Assembly (NCBI RefSeq): GCF_004363235.1
Contig: NZ_SNYW01000006.1
Span: 310,001 to 374,000 of the forward strand
Direction of reading: 5' to 3'
Length of the DNA stretch: 64,000 nt
From: Dongia mobilis
GTDB lineage: Bacteria; Pseudomonadota; Alphaproteobacteria; Dongiales; Dongiaceae
Shown here in pieces: positions 8,359-17,304 of this stretch (positions are counted from its first letter, which is position 1; each line of letters opens with the position of its first letter). The notes under the pieces are model-generated. The model was not told where the DNA came from, did not search any database, and saw nothing but the letters and a program-made list of their open reading frames with translations. A program made the translations under genes and the position numbers.

Positions 8359-9273
8359 TCACGACCTCTTCAGTTTGGGGTCGAGGGCGTCGCGTAGGCC
8401 ATCGCCCATCAGGTTGATGGCGAGTACGGTAATGAGGATGGCGAGGCCCGGCATGGTGACCACCCACCAGGCACGGAGGATGAATTCGCGCGCTTCAGCC
8501 AGCATGGTGCCCCATTCCGGGGTCGGCGGCTGCGCGCCCATACCGAGGAAGCCCAAGGCCGCTGCGTCGAGGATGGCAGAGGAAAAGGAAAGCGCCGCCT
8601 GGACGATGAGTGGTGCCAGGCAGTTCGGCAGGATGGTGTTGAACATCAGGCGCGGTGCCCGGGCACCGGCGACCTTAGCGGCAATGACATAGTCGCGGTT
8701 GCGCTCCGAAAGCACGGCCGCGCGCGTCAACCGCACGTAATGCGGCTGCTGCACGATGGCAATCGCGATCATGGCATTGGTCAGGCTGGGATCGAGGATC
8801 GCCACCAGGACCAGGGCCAGCAGCAGGCTGGGGAAGGCCAGGATGATATCCATCACGCGCATGATGAGCGAATCCAGCCAGCCGCCGACGTAACCCGCGA
8901 TCAGGCCGAGGATGACGCCGACAACGAGGGCGCCCGACACGACGATGCAGCCGACGAACAGCGAATAGCGACTGCCGTGAATGAGGCGCGAGAGGATGTC
9001 GCGTCCGACCGCATCGGTGCCGAGCAGGAAGCGCGGATCGGCCCCCTCCATCCAGAAGGGCGGCTTCAGAAGGGCGTCGCGATACTGCTCGATCGGACCA
9101 TGGGGGGCAATGACATCGGCGAGGACAGCGACGGCGCAGACAAAGAGAAATATCCAGAGACCGATGACGGCGCCGCGGTTCTCCGAGAAATAGAACCAGA
9201 ATTCGCGCAGGAGTGCCGCACGGTCGCCTTCGAGGCGCGGTGCGCCGGATGCCGGTGAAGCAGATTGTGCCAT
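8359..9273 (-). CDS. Peptide ABC transporter permease, DppC/OppC type
   Basis: The 304-residue protein has the OppC N-terminal domain with one membrane segment (about residues 35-55), then the LLGTDAVGRDILSRLIHGSR signature of this permease class. A five-helix transport core follows, with an EAA-type loop (VAGARAPRLMFNTILPN). It heterodimerises with the DppB-type permease. A six-base gap to the dppB-type gene shows operon organisation. Confidence 0.93.
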   Translation of the reverse strand: MAQSASPASGAPRLEGDRAALLREFWFYFSENRGAVIGLWIFLFVCAVAVLADVIAPHGPIEQYRDALLKPPFWMEGADPRFLLGTDAVGRDILSRLIHGSRYSLFVGCIVVSGALVVGVILGLIAGYVGGWLDSLIMRVMDIILAFPSLLLALVLVAILDPSLTNAMIAIAIVQQPHYVRLTRAAVLSERNRDYVIAAKVAGARAPRLMFNTILPNCLAPLIVQAALSFSSAILDAAALGFLGMGAQPPTPEWGTMLAEAREFILRAWWVVTMPGLAILITVLAINLMGDGLRDALDPKLKRS

Positions 9274-9279
9274 GGTTCC

Positions 9280-10290
9280 TTACCTCACATGCCGGATCTT
9301 GGGGTTGATCAGGCCATAGAGCAGATCAACGACGAGATTGACGAACATCACCACCAGCGCGATCAGCAGCAGGCCACCCTGTACCGAGGGATAGTCGCGC
9401 CGGAAGATGGCATCTACCATCCATTTGCCGATACCGGGCCAGGAGAAGATCGTCTCGGTGAGGATGGCGCCGCCCAGCAGCACGCCAACCTGCAGGCCGA
9501 TCGTGGTGATGACCGGGATGAGGGCGTTCCTGAGCGCATGCAGGCCGATCACGCGGAAGGGTGTCAGGCCCTTGGCGCGCGCGGTGCGCACGTAATCCTC
9601 GCCCAGGACCTCGAGCATGGCGGAGCGCGTCTGCCGCGCGATCACGGCCAGGGGAATGGTGCCCAGCACGATGGTAGGCAGGATCAGATGCTGGACCGCC
9701 GAGGCGAAGGCGCCCTTCTGCCCGGAGAGCAGCGAATCCACCAGCATCAGACCGGTAACCGGGGGGAAAAAGAACATCAGCGAAATGCGGCCGGAGACCG
9801 GGGTCAACTGCAACATGCCGGAGAAGAAGATGATGAGCAGCAGCCCCCACCAGAAGATCGGCATGGAATAGCCGATGAGGGCGGTTCCCATGATCGACTG
9901 GTCGAGCCATGAGCCGCGCCTGGTGGCGGCAATGATGCCCGCGGGAATGCCGAGGATTGCCGCGAAGATGATGGCACAGAGCGAGAGTTCCAGCGTTGCC
10001 GGGAAGAGCGCCATGAACTCGACCAGCACGGGCTTCTTGGTGACGAGCGAGGTGCCGAGATCGCCGCTCATGACATTGCGCAGAAAATCGAGATATTGCA
10101 GCCATATCGGCTGGTCGAAACCGAACTGCTGCATCAGCTCCGCATGCCGCTCCTCTGATACGCCGCGCTCACCGGCCATCAGCACGACGGGGTCACCCGG
10201 CAGGACGCGAATGAAGCCAAAGGCGGCAATGGTGATCCCGATGAAGGTCGGCACCAGCAGGCCAAGTCGGATCAGGATGAAACGCAGCAT
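9280..10290 (-). CDS. Peptide ABC transporter permease, DppB/OppB type
   Basis: The 336-residue protein shows six membrane segments. It carries the DppB hallmark LPGDPV near residue 32 in the first periplasmic loop and an EAA-type loop (YVRTARAKGLTPFRVIGLHALRNA). It forms the translocation pore with the DppC-type permease. It is preceded by the binding-protein gene across an intergenic region holding a strong hairpin at 10314-10346. Confidence 0.93.
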   Translation of the reverse strand: MLRFILIRLGLLVPTFIGITIAAFGFIRVLPGDPVVLMAGERGVSEERHAELMQQFGFDQPIWLQYLDFLRNVMSGDLGTSLVTKKPVLVEFMALFPATLELSLCAIIFAAILGIPAGIIAATRRGSWLDQSIMGTALIGYSMPIFWWGLLLIIFFSGMLQLTPVSGRISLMFFFPPVTGLMLVDSLLSGQKGAFASAVQHLILPTIVLGTIPLAVIARQTRSAMLEVLGEDYVRTARAKGLTPFRVIGLHALRNALIPVITTIGLQVGVLLGGAILTETIFSWPGIGKWMVDAIFRRDYPSVQGGLLLIALVVMFVNLVVDLLYGLINPKIRHVR

Positions 10291-10313
10291 GAATCTCGAT
10301 TTCCATTAGACAG

Positions 10314-10346
10314 AACCCCCTTCCGCGGGTCGCGCGGAAGGGGGTT
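10314..10346 (-). terminator. Intercistronic hairpin after the peptide-binding protein gene
   Basis: A perfect 14-bp stem (10314-10327 with 10333-10346) closes a 5-base loop. No clear U-run follows on the minus strand, so partial termination or 3'-end protection of the binding-protein message is more likely than full termination. This would raise binding-protein output over the membrane and ATPase subunits. Similar hairpins follow the binding-protein genes at 43831 and 53040. Confidence 0.7.
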
Positions 10347-10371
10347 TGGGATCAATTCCTCTGATCGGGAA

Positions 10372-11970
10372 TTATTCCTCGATGTCAACGCCATCGAAGC
10401 GGTGGATGCCGAGCGGGCTCATCTTGTAGCCCTTCACCTTCTTCGACATCGGCATGAACACCACCGAATGCGCGATGGTGGCCCAGGGCGCTTCGCGCTT
10501 GAAGACGACCTGCGCCTCTTCATAGAGCTTGGTCCGCTCGGCGATGTCGTTGGTCACCTTCGCCTTCTGCACGAGGTTGTTGAATTCCTCGTTGCACCAT
10601 TGTGCCCGGTTGGCGCCGCCGACCGCATCGCAGCCCAGCAGGACGGCGAGGAAGTTGTCCGGATCGCCATTGTCGCCGGTCCAGCCCAGCAGCACGGCAC
10701 CGTCGCGGTCCTTGGCCTTGGAGAGGTCGAGATACTCGGCCCATTCATAGGACACGATCTCGGCCTCGACGCCGACCGCCTTGAAATCCGCCTGGATCAG
10801 TTCGGCCATGCGGCGGGCGTTCGGGTTATAGGGACGCGAGACCGGCATCGCCCAGATCTTCATGCTGAGATTCTTGACGCCTGCCTCGTCCAGCATGTTC
10901 TTGGCCGCGCCCGGATTATAGGGGTCGTCCATGATGCCGTTGTTGTAGGACCACATGGTCGGCGGGATCGGGTTCTTGGCCGGCTGGCCGGCGCCCTGGA
11001 ACACGGCGTCGAGGATCGCCTGCTTGTTGATCGCCATGTTGAGCGCCTTGCGCACCTTCGGGTTGTCGAATGGCGCCTGGGTCGTGTTGTAGGCGAGATA
11101 GCCGACGTTGAGGCCTTCCTGCTCCATCACGTTAAGGTTCGGATCGGCCTTCAGGCTGGCGAGGTCGGCCGGATTCGGATAGGGCATGATGTGGCATTCG
11201 CCGGCCGCCAGCTTCTGCTGGCGCACCGAGGCGTCGGTGGTGATGGCGAAGATCAGATCGTCGATCTTTTCCTTGCCCTTGTAGAAGCTGGGGTTCGCCT
11301 TGTAGCGGATGACAGCATCCTTCTGATAGGCGACGAACTGGAACGGGCCGGTACCGACCGGCTGCTGGTTGAGCATTTCCTTGGTGCCGGCGGCTTCCAA
11401 CTGGTCGGCATATTCCTTTGAGACGATCGAGGCGAAATCCATGGCAAGATTCGCGATCATCGGCGCTTCGGGGCGGTTGAGCACGAACTTCACGGTATAG
11501 TCGTCGACCTTGACGATGTCCTTGAGGAGATCCGGCATCGACATGCCGTTGAAGTATTCCCAGGAAATGCCCGGCGTGTATTCGTGCCAGGCATGATCCT
11601 TCTTCCACTGCCTCTCGAAGGAGAACAGCACGTCGTCGGCGTTGAAGTCGCGGGTCGGCGTGAAATATTCGGTGGTGTGGAACTTGACGCCCTTGCGCAG
11701 GTTGAAGGTGTATTCGAGGCCGTCATCCGACACATCCCAGCTCTCGGCCAGGCCGGGAATGGTCTTGGTAGTGCCGTTCTCGAACTCAACCAGCCGGCTG
11801 TAGATGGCCTGGCCGGCGGCGTCGAAGGTGGTTCCGGCGGTATAGGGTGCAGAATCGAACCCTTCCGGCGAACCTTCCGAACAGAAAACCAGGGTCTTGG
11901 CTTCGGCGGTGGCTGCGAAACCAAAGGCAATTGCCGCGGCCGCGACGGCCCCGAGCAGGCGATGTTTCAT
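10372..11970 (-). CDS. Periplasmic peptide-binding protein, DppA-like (SBP family 5)
   Basis: The 532-residue protein has a Sec signal peptide (cleavage after ATAEA, about residue 24). It starts [16 protein letters not shown] and follows the family 5 binding-protein layout closely related to DppA, including [20 protein letters not shown] in the middle. It delivers peptides, or sometimes haem or other solutes, to the downstream transporter. The ATG at 11970 is chosen for its GGGAGA site and signal peptide; a possible start at 11985 adds five residues. It is the first gene of the operon. Confidence 0.93.
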   Translation of the reverse strand: MKHRLLGAVAAAAIAFGFAATAEAKTLVFCSEGSPEGFDSAPYTAGTTFDAAGQAIYSRLVEFENGTTKTIPGLAESWDVSDDGLEYTFNLRKGVKFHTTEYFTPTRDFNADDVLFSFERQWKKDHAWHEYTPGISWEYFNGMSMPDLLKDIVKVDDYTVKFVLNRPEAPMIANLAMDFASIVSKEYADQLEAAGTKEMLNQQPVGTGPFQFVAYQKDAVIRYKANPSFYKGKEKIDDLIFAITTDASVRQQKLAAGECHIMPYPNPADLASLKADPNLNVMEQEGLNVGYLAYNTTQAPFDNPKVRKALNMAINKQAILDAVFQGAGQPAKNPIPPTMWSYNNGIMDDPYNPGAAKNMLDEAGVKNLSMKIWAMPVSRPYNPNARRMAELIQADFKAVGVEAEIVSYEWAEYLDLSKAKDRDGAVLLGWTGDNGDPDNFLAVLLGCDAVGGANRAQWCNEEFNNLVQKAKVTNDIAERTKLYEEAQVVFKREAPWATIAHSVVFMPMSKKVKGYKMSPLGIHRFDGVDIEE

Positions 11971-12360
11971 ATGGATGTCTCCCAATTGGACGTCATGTGA
12001 CGATCTTGAAGCCGACCGGCATCGCGCATGGGCGCGGGCGGCCGGTGCAGTTCTTGACCTGGATGCGGGCAGGCTCTTGTTATCAATGCGTGTGGCCCTG
12101 CCTTGAAAAAACCGTATTCCCCTTCAAAGGCTTGAGTCAACGCCGGCTTGACCGTTTGGTTACAAAACCGGCGCTCGGCCGGGCCGAGACTTCGATCCGC
12201 CGGGATGCTCAGCCGGAATGCCGGTCCGTTAACCATTTGCTTGACCGGCAATGGCGCCTTCGGCATCGTCCAGCGGCGCCAAGGCTGCCTTGAGTCTCCG
12301 TGACCCTCAGTCTCACCGGCGGCAATTCCAACGCTTACCGTTTCCAAAAGGATGCCCGGC
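11971..12360. other. Non-coding stretch between the divergent peptide transporter and thioesterase genes
   Basis: About 390 bases with no convincing coding sequence on either strand. It must hold the promoter of the peptide-transport operon (minus) and that of the thioesterase gene (plus). I found no strong inverted repeat or promoter pair that I would defend. Confidence 0.5.
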
Positions 12361-12858
12361 ATGTTCGACGGCCCCGTTCCAGCCCCCTTCGTCAATACCG
12401 GCCAGAAGGTGTTGCCGGAATGGATCGACGGCAACGACCACATGAACGTCGCCTGGTATCTGCGGGCCTTCGACGATGGTTTCGACAGCACCTATGAGGC
12501 GCTCGGCCTTGGCTATGCCGAAATCAAGAAGACCGGCTTCTCCACCATGTCGGTGGACGTCCACATCTCCTATCACCGCGAGTTGCTGCTGGGCGCACCC
12601 TTGCGCATTACCACGCAACTGGTCGATCACGACAGCAAGCGCGCCCATTGGATGCAGGCGATGTATCACGCCGATGAGGGCTATCTCGCCGCCACCTGCG
12701 AGTGGCTGATCCTGTCGATCGACATGAAAGAGCGCCGGGTGGCGCCGATGCCGGCGCAAATTCTTGATCGCCTGGCGGCGGTGAAAACGGCCCATGCCGG
12801 GCTTCCGCTGCCCGCGCCGCTTGGCCGGACCATCTCGATTCACAACCGGAAGAAGTAG
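12361..12858 (+). CDS. Hotdog-fold acyl-CoA thioesterase, possibly betainyl-CoA type
   Basis: The 165-residue protein has the 4-hydroxybenzoyl-CoA thioesterase-like core: LPEWIDGNDHMNVAWYLRAF near residue 20 contains the conserved Asp/His/Asn of the active-site helix entry. The pattern resembles thioesterases of carnitine/betaine catabolism, often fused to or next to carnitine dehydrogenase, but no such partner lies here, so the substrate is uncertain. The ATG at 12361 has AAGGA at good spacing; the ATG at 12352 overlaps that site and is rejected. Confidence 0.8.
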   Translation: MFDGPVPAPFVNTGQKVLPEWIDGNDHMNVAWYLRAFDDGFDSTYEALGLGYAEIKKTGFSTMSVDVHISYHRELLLGAPLRITTQLVDHDSKRAHWMQAMYHADEGYLAATCEWLILSIDMKERRVAPMPAQILDRLAAVKTAHAGLPLPAPLGRTISIHNRKK

Positions 12859-13052
12859 TTTTAAGGAATAGACCCAAGAAACACCGCGTGGCAGCCGACA
12901 AGCGGTATGAGCAGACGCATTTGTCATTATAAATCAAATGACTAGGCGGTGCCGCCCTGATGCACAAGGATGCCTTGCCCTTGTTGGCTTCATTCAATAT
13001 ATCTAGCGCCCGCCGAGCGGGCCGGTAACACACCGGCGCCCGCAACCCGGAT

Positions 13053-13127
13053 TGGGGCGTAGCCAAGCGGTAAGGCAGCGGTTTTTGGTACCGCCATTCC
13101 CAGGTTCGATCCCTGGCGCCCCAGCCA
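13053..13127 (+). tRNA. tRNA-Gln (anticodon UUG)
   Basis: A full cloverleaf is readable. The acceptor arms are TGGGGCG (13053-13059) and CGCCCCA (13117-13123). The anticodon stem GCGGT/ACCGC closes a loop TTTTGGT giving anticodon UUG. A T-arm with TTCGATC, discriminator G and an encoded CCA (13125-13127) complete it. A second Gln isoacceptor lies at 49520. Confidence 0.97.
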
Positions 13128-13497
13128 CACGCAGAAAACGCGCAGCCGATTGCCATCATGGCAACGGTCACAGCCCCAGCGCCCCGCGGCAACTGCCATT
13201 TGGCGCCTGCGAGGACGCCAGCACCGCAGCCCCCTTTCGCGGCGAAGAAGAGCGCGGCATAACCTTTGCACAAGAAGAGCCATTCGCGGAGGAATCTGCG
13301 TCTGTCGGGCTAGGATACCGGGTTGGCGATTTCCGTCGCCGCCGCCCTTGGGCAAACGAGGTGGCCCGCGTCCACCGAGCGGCCAGGTTGCGGGGGAAGC
13401 CTGAAATGTCGCGATCGACTTGTAACGAACTGCCGTTTGGTACGTAGCAATCCAACAGCCCGCTCGGCTGCGGCGGGCGAGCCAGTGCAGGATCGGC
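13128..13497. other. Non-coding stretch after tRNA-Gln, leader of the Ynj-type cluster
   Basis: About 370 bases without a supportable gene. A minus-strand reading frame running from 14532 down to 13168 is antisense to the oxidoreductase gene and looks spurious. The promoter for the eight-gene plus-strand cluster should be here. TTGTAA (13420) and TACGTA (13441) are a weak pair with 15-base spacing that I do not call. No duplicate of the tRNA 3' end was seen nearby. Confidence 0.45.
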
Positions 13498-15009
13498 ATG
13501 CATTTGAGACCTCGGAACAGCGATGACAAAGCAGCGCACTGGACGCGACCATCCAAATTCGACCGCAACCTGATCGTGATCGGCGCCGGCGCCGCCGGTC
13601 TGGTCTCGTCCTATATCGCAGCCGCGACGCGGGCAAAGGTCACGCTGGTCGAGGCAAACAGGATGGGGGGGGATTGCCTGAATTTCGGCTGTGTCCCGTC
13701 GAAGGCCCTGATCAGGAGCGCAAAACTCGCGCATCAGATGCGCCAGGCCAGTTCGTACGGATTGGCTCCGACCACGCCCGAAATCCGCTTTGCCGATGTC
13801 ATGGAACGAGTGCACCGGATCATCGAGGAGATTGCCCCCCATGACAGCATCGAGCGCTATACCGCGCTCGGTGTCGAGGTCGTCAGGGGTTTTGCCAAAC
13901 TGGTCGACCCCTGGACGGTCGAGATCGATCAAGGCGGCGATGGAATCAGGCGGCTGACGACCCGTGCCGTGATCATCGCCACCGGTGCCGAGCCCTTTAT
14001 ACCACCCCTGCCCGGGCTCGCCGATATCGGCTACCTCACCTCCGATACAATGTGGGATGTACTGCGCCAGCGTCCGGCGCCACCGCGTCGACTGGTGGTG
14101 TTGGGTGGCGGGCCAATCGGCTGCGAACTCGCCCAGAGCTTCGCGCGGCTTGGCTCCGCCGTCACCCAGATCGAAATGGCCCCCCGTCTCCTGCTGCGCG
14201 AGGACGCGGAGGTATCCGAAATCGTGCGCTCTGCATTGGCAAGGGATGGGATCGACGTGCTGACTGGCCACCGGGCGCTGGTTTGCGGTACCGGCACCGA
14301 TGGAAAGTGGATCGAGACGGAACATGCAGGCGAGCGGCGGCGCCTCGCTTTCGACGACCTGATTGTCGCGGTCGGGCGCAGCGCGCGCCTCACCGGGTTC
14401 GGCCTCGAGGACCTTGGCATTCCGGTTGACCGCGTGGTTGAAACGAATGCCTATCTGCAGACGCGCCATCCGAACATCCTCGCTGCCGGCGACGTGGCGG
14501 GCCCTTATCAATTCACCCACACCGCCGGCCATCAGGCCTGGTTTGCGACGGTCAACGGGCTGTTCGGAGACATAAAGCGCTTCAAGGTGGATTACAGCGC
14601 CATCCCCTGGGCCACCTTTACCGATCCCGAGGTTGCCAGGGTCGGCCTCTCCGAAGCCGAGGCCCGGGAGAAGAACATCCCGTATGAAGTGACGCGATTC
14701 GACCTCAACGACCTAGACCGGGCCATCGCGGACAGCGCGACCCATGGCTTCGTCAAGGTGCTGACGGTTCCAGGCAAGGATCGCATCCTGGGTGCCACCA
14801 TCGTCGGCGTCCATGCAGGCGATCTCGTCGCCGAATTCGTGCTGGCGATGAAGCACGGCCTCGGCCTCAACAAGATACTCGGGACGATCCATATCTATCC
14901 GACGTTCGTAGAAGCGAACAGGCAAGCCGCCGGAATCTGGCGACGGGCTCACGTCAATCCGCGCCTGCTGGCGATGCTGGAATGGTTCCACCGATGGAGG
15001 CGTGGATGA
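13498..15009 (+). CDS. MerA/dihydrolipoamide-dehydrogenase-like pyridine nucleotide-disulfide oxidoreductase
   Basis: The 503-residue flavoprotein has an FAD Rossmann motif (GAGAAG, residues 29-34), a redox-active pair Cys60/Cys65 in GGDCLNFGCVPSK, an NAD(P) fold (VVLGGGPIGCELA) and a second FAD contact (LAAGDV). The C-terminal dimer domain has HIYPTFVEAN instead of the HPT-E of true lipoamide dehydrogenases. The MerA N-terminal metal domain and C-terminal Cys pair are absent, so mercury reduction is doubtful. Relatives are fused or linked to TVP38 proteins, as here. AGGA precedes the ATG. The stop overlaps the next ATG. Confidence 0.88.
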   Translation: MHLRPRNSDDKAAHWTRPSKFDRNLIVIGAGAAGLVSSYIAAATRAKVTLVEANRMGGDCLNFGCVPSKALIRSAKLAHQMRQASSYGLAPTTPEIRFADVMERVHRIIEEIAPHDSIERYTALGVEVVRGFAKLVDPWTVEIDQGGDGIRRLTTRAVIIATGAEPFIPPLPGLADIGYLTSDTMWDVLRQRPAPPRRLVVLGGGPIGCELAQSFARLGSAVTQIEMAPRLLLREDAEVSEIVRSALARDGIDVLTGHRALVCGTGTDGKWIETEHAGERRRLAFDDLIVAVGRSARLTGFGLEDLGIPVDRVVETNAYLQTRHPNILAAGDVAGPYQFTHTAGHQAWFATVNGLFGDIKRFKVDYSAIPWATFTDPEVARVGLSEAEAREKNIPYEVTRFDLNDLDRAIADSATHGFVKVLTVPGKDRILGATIVGVHAGDLVAEFVLAMKHGLGLNKILGTIHIYPTFVEANRQAAGIWRRAHVNPRLLAMLEWFHRWRRG

Positions 15010-15629
15010 TCGATGCACGACTCCAGCCGCTGCAGCGCACCCTGCTGCGCCCGGCCGCCATGATCATGGCGCGCCTCGGCATCCATGCAGATGCGCTAAC
15101 CCTGTTCGGTTTTCTGGTCGGCCTGATTGCGTTCGCGGCGCTGGCCGCCGGGCAGTGGATGGCGGCTCTGATGCTGATCCTTGCCAACCGGATTCTGGAC
15201 GGACTGGACGGTGCAGTTGCCCGGATCAATGGTCCGACCGATCGCGGCGCCTTTCTCGACATAGCGCTCGATATCGTATTTTATGCCCTGGTTCCGCTCG
15301 GCTTCGCTGTTCACGACCCGTCGGCCAACGCGCTTCCCGCCGCCATCCTGATCGTGTCCTTTGTCGGTACCGGATCTTCATTTCTCGCCTTCTCGATCAT
15401 AGCGACGAAACAGGGGCGCCAGGCGGACGCCTTTCCCGCAAAGGGGATTTTTTACATTGGTGGCCTGGCGGAGGGTTTCGAAACGATCGTCGTTTTCGTC
15501 GCATTTTGCCTGGTGCCGGCATATTTCGCGGAGATAGCGTATGGCTTTGCAGCACTTTGCGCCGTCACGACGGTCGTTCGCTGGTATCAGGGCTGGGTGG
15601 TGTTCGCTGAACGCCGCGACCAGGAATGA
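15006..15629 (+). CDS. ynjF: YnjF-like CDP-alcohol phosphatidyltransferase
   Basis: The 207-residue membrane protein carries the CDP-alcohol phosphotransferase signature: DGLDGAVAR, then G-x3-D-x3-D (GAFLDIALD). It has about five to six hydrophobic helices. The enzyme class joins a CDP-activated lipid to an alcohol acceptor in the inner membrane; the acceptor is unknown. The gap between AR and the G is seven residues, one fewer than the classical eight. ATGA overlap with the oxidoreductase gene and a GGAGG site fix the start at 15006. E. coli places ynjF next to ynjBCD, and the same partners occur in this cluster. Confidence 0.82.
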   Translation: MIDARLQPLQRTLLRPAAMIMARLGIHADALTLFGFLVGLIAFAALAAGQWMAALMLILANRILDGLDGAVARINGPTDRGAFLDIALDIVFYALVPLGFAVHDPSANALPAAILIVSFVGTGSSFLAFSIIATKQGRQADAFPAKGIFYIGGLAEGFETIVVFVAFCLVPAYFAEIAYGFAALCAVTTVVRWYQGWVVFAERRDQE

Positions 15630-15644
15630 ACGCAGGCCCGACAG

Positions 15645-16481
15645 ATGCAAGTGCGACACCAGATAGAACACCAAATCATTTCCCGCCGAGGAATTCTCGG
15701 CGGTGTCTTGGCTGCAGCTGCAGCCGTGGTACAGCCCAGGGCAGTGCCCGCGTCGGAACTTGACGCGTTCCTTCCCAGGGGCCAAGGCAAGATCGACCAC
15801 CACGCATTTGACGTGCTTCTGCAGCGCTTCGTCAAACCGGATCACGCGCGCTACAACCGCGTGGACTACCGTGCCTTCGGGGAAAACGACCGCAAGGAGC
15901 TGAAGGGCTACATTGATGCGCTGGCGGCAATCGACCCAGCCGGCCTGTCGCGCAACGAGGCATATGCCTACTGGATCAATCTCTACAATGCCAAGACCCT
16001 GGACATTGTCCTCGAACACTATCCGGTTGCGTCGATCAGGGAGATTGATCTCGGCGGCGGCTTTTTTGCCGATGGTCCCTGGTCCAAGAACGTCCTCAGG
16101 ATAAACGGGATCGATCTCTCGCTGGATGATATCGAGCATCGCATCGTGCGGGCGCAATTCAAGGACCCGATGAGTCACTACGGCCTCAACTGCGCCTCCT
16201 ATTCCTGCCCCAATCTGGCGCAAGCGGCTTATACCGGCATTTCAATAGATACGGCGCTCGCCCGCACCGCAACCGACTATATCAACCACCGCCGGGCCAT
16301 CGACATTCGCGGCCGCGACATCGTCGCATCGAAGCTCTATTCCTGGTATGCGGAGGATTTCGGCGGCGAGGCGGAGCTCAAGACGCACTGGCAATCCTAC
16401 GCATCACCGTCACGCGCAGCGGCGCTCGAAGACGCCGACATCCGAAGTTACCGATATGACTGGGCACTCAATGATGTCTGA
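15645..16481 (+). CDS. Tat-exported DUF547 protein
   Basis: The 278-residue protein begins with a twin-arginine signal (ISRRGILGG, residues 11-19, then an Ala-rich core, cleavage near residue 36). The mature part matches the DUF547 layout: LSRNEAYAYWINLYNAKTL, a PW segment and HYGLNCASYSCPNLA with conserved Cys and His. This suggests a cofactor- or metal-containing periplasmic protein, since Tat exports folded proteins. The function of DUF547 is unknown. It lies 15 bases after the phosphatidyltransferase gene and overlaps the TVP38 gene. Confidence 0.82.
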   Translation: MQVRHQIEHQIISRRGILGGVLAAAAAVVQPRAVPASELDAFLPRGQGKIDHHAFDVLLQRFVKPDHARYNRVDYRAFGENDRKELKGYIDALAAIDPAGLSRNEAYAYWINLYNAKTLDIVLEHYPVASIREIDLGGGFFADGPWSKNVLRINGIDLSLDDIEHRIVRAQFKDPMSHYGLNCASYSCPNLAQAAYTGISIDTALARTATDYINHRRAIDIRGRDIVASKLYSWYAEDFGGEAELKTHWQSYASPSRAAALEDADIRSYRYDWALNDV

Positions 16482-17232
16482 TGACGGTGAAAAAGGTGCT
16501 CCAACCGCGAGTACCGGGAATTCCGGACGGAACCCGTGGCGCTTCCTGCCGGTGGCGTTTGTCGGACTCGGCCTTGGCCTCGGCTACGCGTTCGGATTCC
16601 AGGACTATCTCAGTCTTGGTTTTCTCGCCGAACAACGCGATGCCCTGAAGGCTTTTGTCGAGAGTAACCTCGTTCTGTCCGCCGTCTCGTTCCTGGTCAT
16701 CTACACGCTGGCGGTCGCCTTCTCCTTTCCCGCAGCATCGATCCTCACCATCTTCGGCGGGTTCCTGTTCGGGTGGGTGCTGGGAAGCGTCCTAGTGGCC
16801 ATCGCCGCCACAATCGGGGCAACCCTCGTATTCCTCGCGACCCGTTCGGCTTTCGGCGGCTTCCTGAGAGCGCGCGTGAGCGGCGTCGTCAAGCGGTTGG
16901 CGGACGGGTTCCGCGACAATGCCTTCGGCTATCTTTTCGTCATCAGGCTGGCGCCGATCTTCCCGTTCTTCGTCGTGAACATCGCTGCAGCACTTTTCGA
17001 CATTAGCCTGGCCCGTTTTTTTGCCGCGACGTTCCTGGGCATTCTGCCTGGCACCGTGGCCTATGCCTATCTCGGCCAGGGCGTCGACAGCGTGCTTGTG
17101 GCGGCCCGTGAAGCAGGGCGGGAGGCGGAAATTTCCGACCTCGTCACGCCGGAGATAACATTTGCCTTTCTACTGCTTGCCGGCGTTGCCGCAATTCCGA
17201 CAATTGTTTCGCAACTGCGGCGGCGAGGTTGA
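16456..17232 (+). CDS. TVP38/TMEM64 (VTT domain, DedA superfamily) membrane protein
   Basis: The 258-residue protein has an N-terminal helix, then the VTT core: FPAASILTIFGGFLFG followed by a long Gly-rich helix, and RLAPIFPFFVVNIAAALF with a re-entrant loop ending GTVAYAYLGQG. DedA-superfamily proteins move or scramble lipids or act as transporters in the inner membrane. The start is ambiguous: in-frame ATGs occur at 16456, 16471 and 16474, all overlapping the end of the DUF547 gene and none with a strong ribosome site. Its pairing with a MerA-like flavoprotein in one operon recalls natural fusions of the two. Confidence 0.85.
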   Translation: MTGHSMMSDDGEKGAPTASTGNSGRNPWRFLPVAFVGLGLGLGYAFGFQDYLSLGFLAEQRDALKAFVESNLVLSAVSFLVIYTLAVAFSFPAASILTIFGGFLFGWVLGSVLVAIAATIGATLVFLATRSAFGGFLRARVSGVVKRLADGFRDNAFGYLFVIRLAPIFPFFVVNIAAALFDISLARFFAATFLGILPGTVAYAYLGQGVDSVLVAAREAGREAEISDLVTPEITFAFLLLAGVAAIPTIVSQLRRRG

Positions 17233-17304
17233 CAGGCGCAAGGGCAGGTGCCGCAGGCGGAGTCGACAGCAGGCGCAAACCGGATCACAGATTGGGAGAC
17301 AAGC

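Noticed and set aside
13053-13127. tRNA-Gln(UUG) as the attachment site of an integrated island
   Set aside because: No integrase gene lies nearby and I found no second copy of the tRNA 3' end downstream in the window.
13168-14532. 454-codon minus-strand open frame over the MerA-like gene
   Set aside because: It is antisense to a well-conserved flavoprotein, has no known motif, and crosses the non-coding leader.
13498-15009. MerA-like gene as a mercuric reductase of a mer operon
   Set aside because: The N-terminal metal-binding domain and the C-terminal vicinal Cys pair are missing, and no merR, merT or merP is near.
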